Part shown: positions 6,093-6,639 of the stretch, piece by piece
Layout of the letters: each line of letters opens with the position of its first letter
Position numbering within the stretch: the first letter of the stretch is position 1
From: Cyanobacteria bacterium UBA8156
GTDB taxonomy: Bacteria; Cyanobacteriota; Cyanobacteriia; Pseudanabaenales; Pseudanabaenaceae
Length of the DNA: 6,639 nucleotides
Assembly: GCA_003456125.1 (NCBI GenBank)
Contig: DMPD01000355.1
Location: 1-6,639 of the forward strand
Direction: 5' to 3'
Program-made: the position numbers and the translations under genes
The notes under the pieces: model-generated
Told to the model about the DNA's origin: nothing
Databases searched by the model: none
What the model saw: the letters and a program-made list of their open reading frames with translations, nothing else

Positions 6093-6470
6093 ATGGTCGC
6101 ACCTCTAAAAATTCGCGATGCGGTTTCACCGTCAGGAGTCAAGCTGGTCATCGTGACCCCCGGCAACCATTTTGACTCTACGGTGTCCTACGACCTGCGC
6201 ACGCAACTGCACCAAGTGGTGGATTTTGGGTACGCCAACCTGCTGATGGATATGGCCCCTATCCGTAGCTTCGATAGTTCTGGGATTGGCCTATTGGTAT
6301 CTGTAGCTCGTCGTTGCCGTGACCAGCGGGGTACCCTGGCCTTGTTTGCCCTTCCCGAAATTGTCGTCGTGGCCCTCGAAACCGCCTCTCTGCTCTCCAT
6401 GTTCCACATTTTTCCCGATGAGGCTACGGCCCTGCAGCAGTTCACCGAGGTGAAATCTCCTTACGTTTAA
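6093..6470 (+). CDS. STAS-domain anti-sigma-factor antagonist-like protein
   Basis: The 125-residue cytoplasmic protein is a single STAS domain. The core is seen as a central strand NLLMDMAPIRSFDSSGIGLL (49-68), where DSSG (61-64) matches the phospho-acceptor site of SpoIIAA-type proteins (Ser62 by alignment). A helix with VARRCRDQRG and strands TLALFAL and EIVVVAL follow. Such proteins work by partner switching: unphosphorylated they bind a serine kinase/anti-sigma factor, and phosphorylation releases them (family knowledge). No kinase or PP2C phosphatase gene is in the window, so the partner is unknown. The gene starts 36 bp after lepB on the same strand; GGAGG (6074-6078) lies 14 nt before the ATG, a longer gap than usual, and no alternative start exists between. 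It has no HIP1 octamer and looks less GC-rich than its neighbours. Confidence 0.9.
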   Translation: MVAPLKIRDAVSPSGVKLVIVTPGNHFDSTVSYDLRTQLHQVVDFGYANLLMDMAPIRSFDSSGIGLLVSVARRCRDQRGTLALFALPEIVVVALETASLLSMFHIFPDEATALQQFTEVKSPYV

Positions 6471-6537
6471 GGTATTGGGCGTAAGGGCAACGGCTACCCA
6501 ACCCATACGTTTCTGCCCCTAAGTTTCTGCAAAAGTG

Positions 6538-6566
6538 AGCCCCTCAGCCACGAGGGAAGAGGGGCT
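6538..6566 (+). terminator. GC-rich hairpin after the STAS gene, possible terminator
   Basis: AGCCCCTC (6538-6545) pairs perfectly with GAGGGGCT (6559-6566), an 8-bp stem with a 13-nt loop, 67 bp after the STAS stop. No run of T follows directly; a T-rich stretch starts near 6582. It could end the lysC-lepB-STAS transcript, but the loop is large and the U-tract is missing, so the call is moderate. Confidence 0.5.
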
Positions 6567-6582
6567 AGACGGGAGGGCCAAT

Positions 6583-6639
6583 GTTTCTATCTTTGGTTTC
6601 TATTTTTGGGCTTGAGGTTTGGGCTTGAGGTTTGGGCTT
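6583..6639. repeat. 13-bp tandem repeats at the window edge
   Basis: Two adjacent duplications share a 13-bp period. The units at 6583-6595 and 6596-6608 (gtttctatctttg, one mismatch) are followed by 6609-6621 and 6622-6634 (ggcttgaggtttg, identical), then five bases of a further copy before the window ends. The two unit types match each other at 7 of 13 positions. A related direct repeat gtttctgc occurs at 6509-6516 and 6523-6530. The total extent beyond the window is unknown. Confidence 0.85.

Noticed and set aside
6471..6504. Hairpin TTGGG...CCCAA just after the STAS stop
   Set aside because: Only 5 bp of stem with a 17-nt loop and no T-tract; weaker than the 6538-6566 hairpin.

Overview
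The window looks like chromosomal DNA from a high-GC cyanobacterium. The main evidence is at least 19 copies of the octamer GCGATCGC (HIP1), roughly one per 350 bp, spread through coding regions on both strands. The gene families agree: an aspartate kinase with four ACT domains and a type I signal peptidase with a cyanobacterial look. Genus and species cannot be assigned from this sequence alone.

Layout. (1) 1-243: the 3' end of a plus-strand gene, cut by the window edge and not recognised. (2) 244-524: a gap between two convergent genes, mostly filled by eight tandem copies of a 21-bp unit (287-447). (3) 3416 down to 525, minus strand: four genes packed head to tail with overlapping ends. 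In transcription order they are an L,D-transpeptidase-like protein, a polytopic GT-C/TMTC-like membrane protein, the phosphatidylglycerophosphate synthase pgsA, and thymidylate kinase tmk. Overlaps are 4, 19 and 4 bp, which suggests one transcript with coupled translation. (4) 3417-3559: a short divergent promoter region. (5) 3560-6056, plus strand: lysC (aspartate kinase) followed 7 bp later by lepB (signal peptidase I). (6) 6093-6470: a small STAS-domain protein. (7) 6471-6639: a non-coding tail with a GC-rich hairpin and short 13-bp tandem repeats that run off the window.

How the genes fit together. Three of the four minus-strand genes act at or in the envelope (peptidoglycan cross-link or anchor chemistry, a membrane glycosyltransferase-like protein, phosphatidylglycerol synthesis). 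The last, tmk, is a housekeeping nucleotide kinase. On the plus strand, lysC starts the aspartate pathway to lysine, diaminopimelate, threonine and methionine. LepB cleaves secretory leader peptides. The STAS protein is probably a partner-switch regulator whose kinase and phosphatase are not visible here.

No convincing undescribed multi-gene system is visible. The most worthwhile items for a second look are the 21-bp minisatellite with its 42-bp alternation, the TMTC-like membrane protein embedded in a lipid/wall operon, and the mirror-image -10 boxes between the divergent operons.
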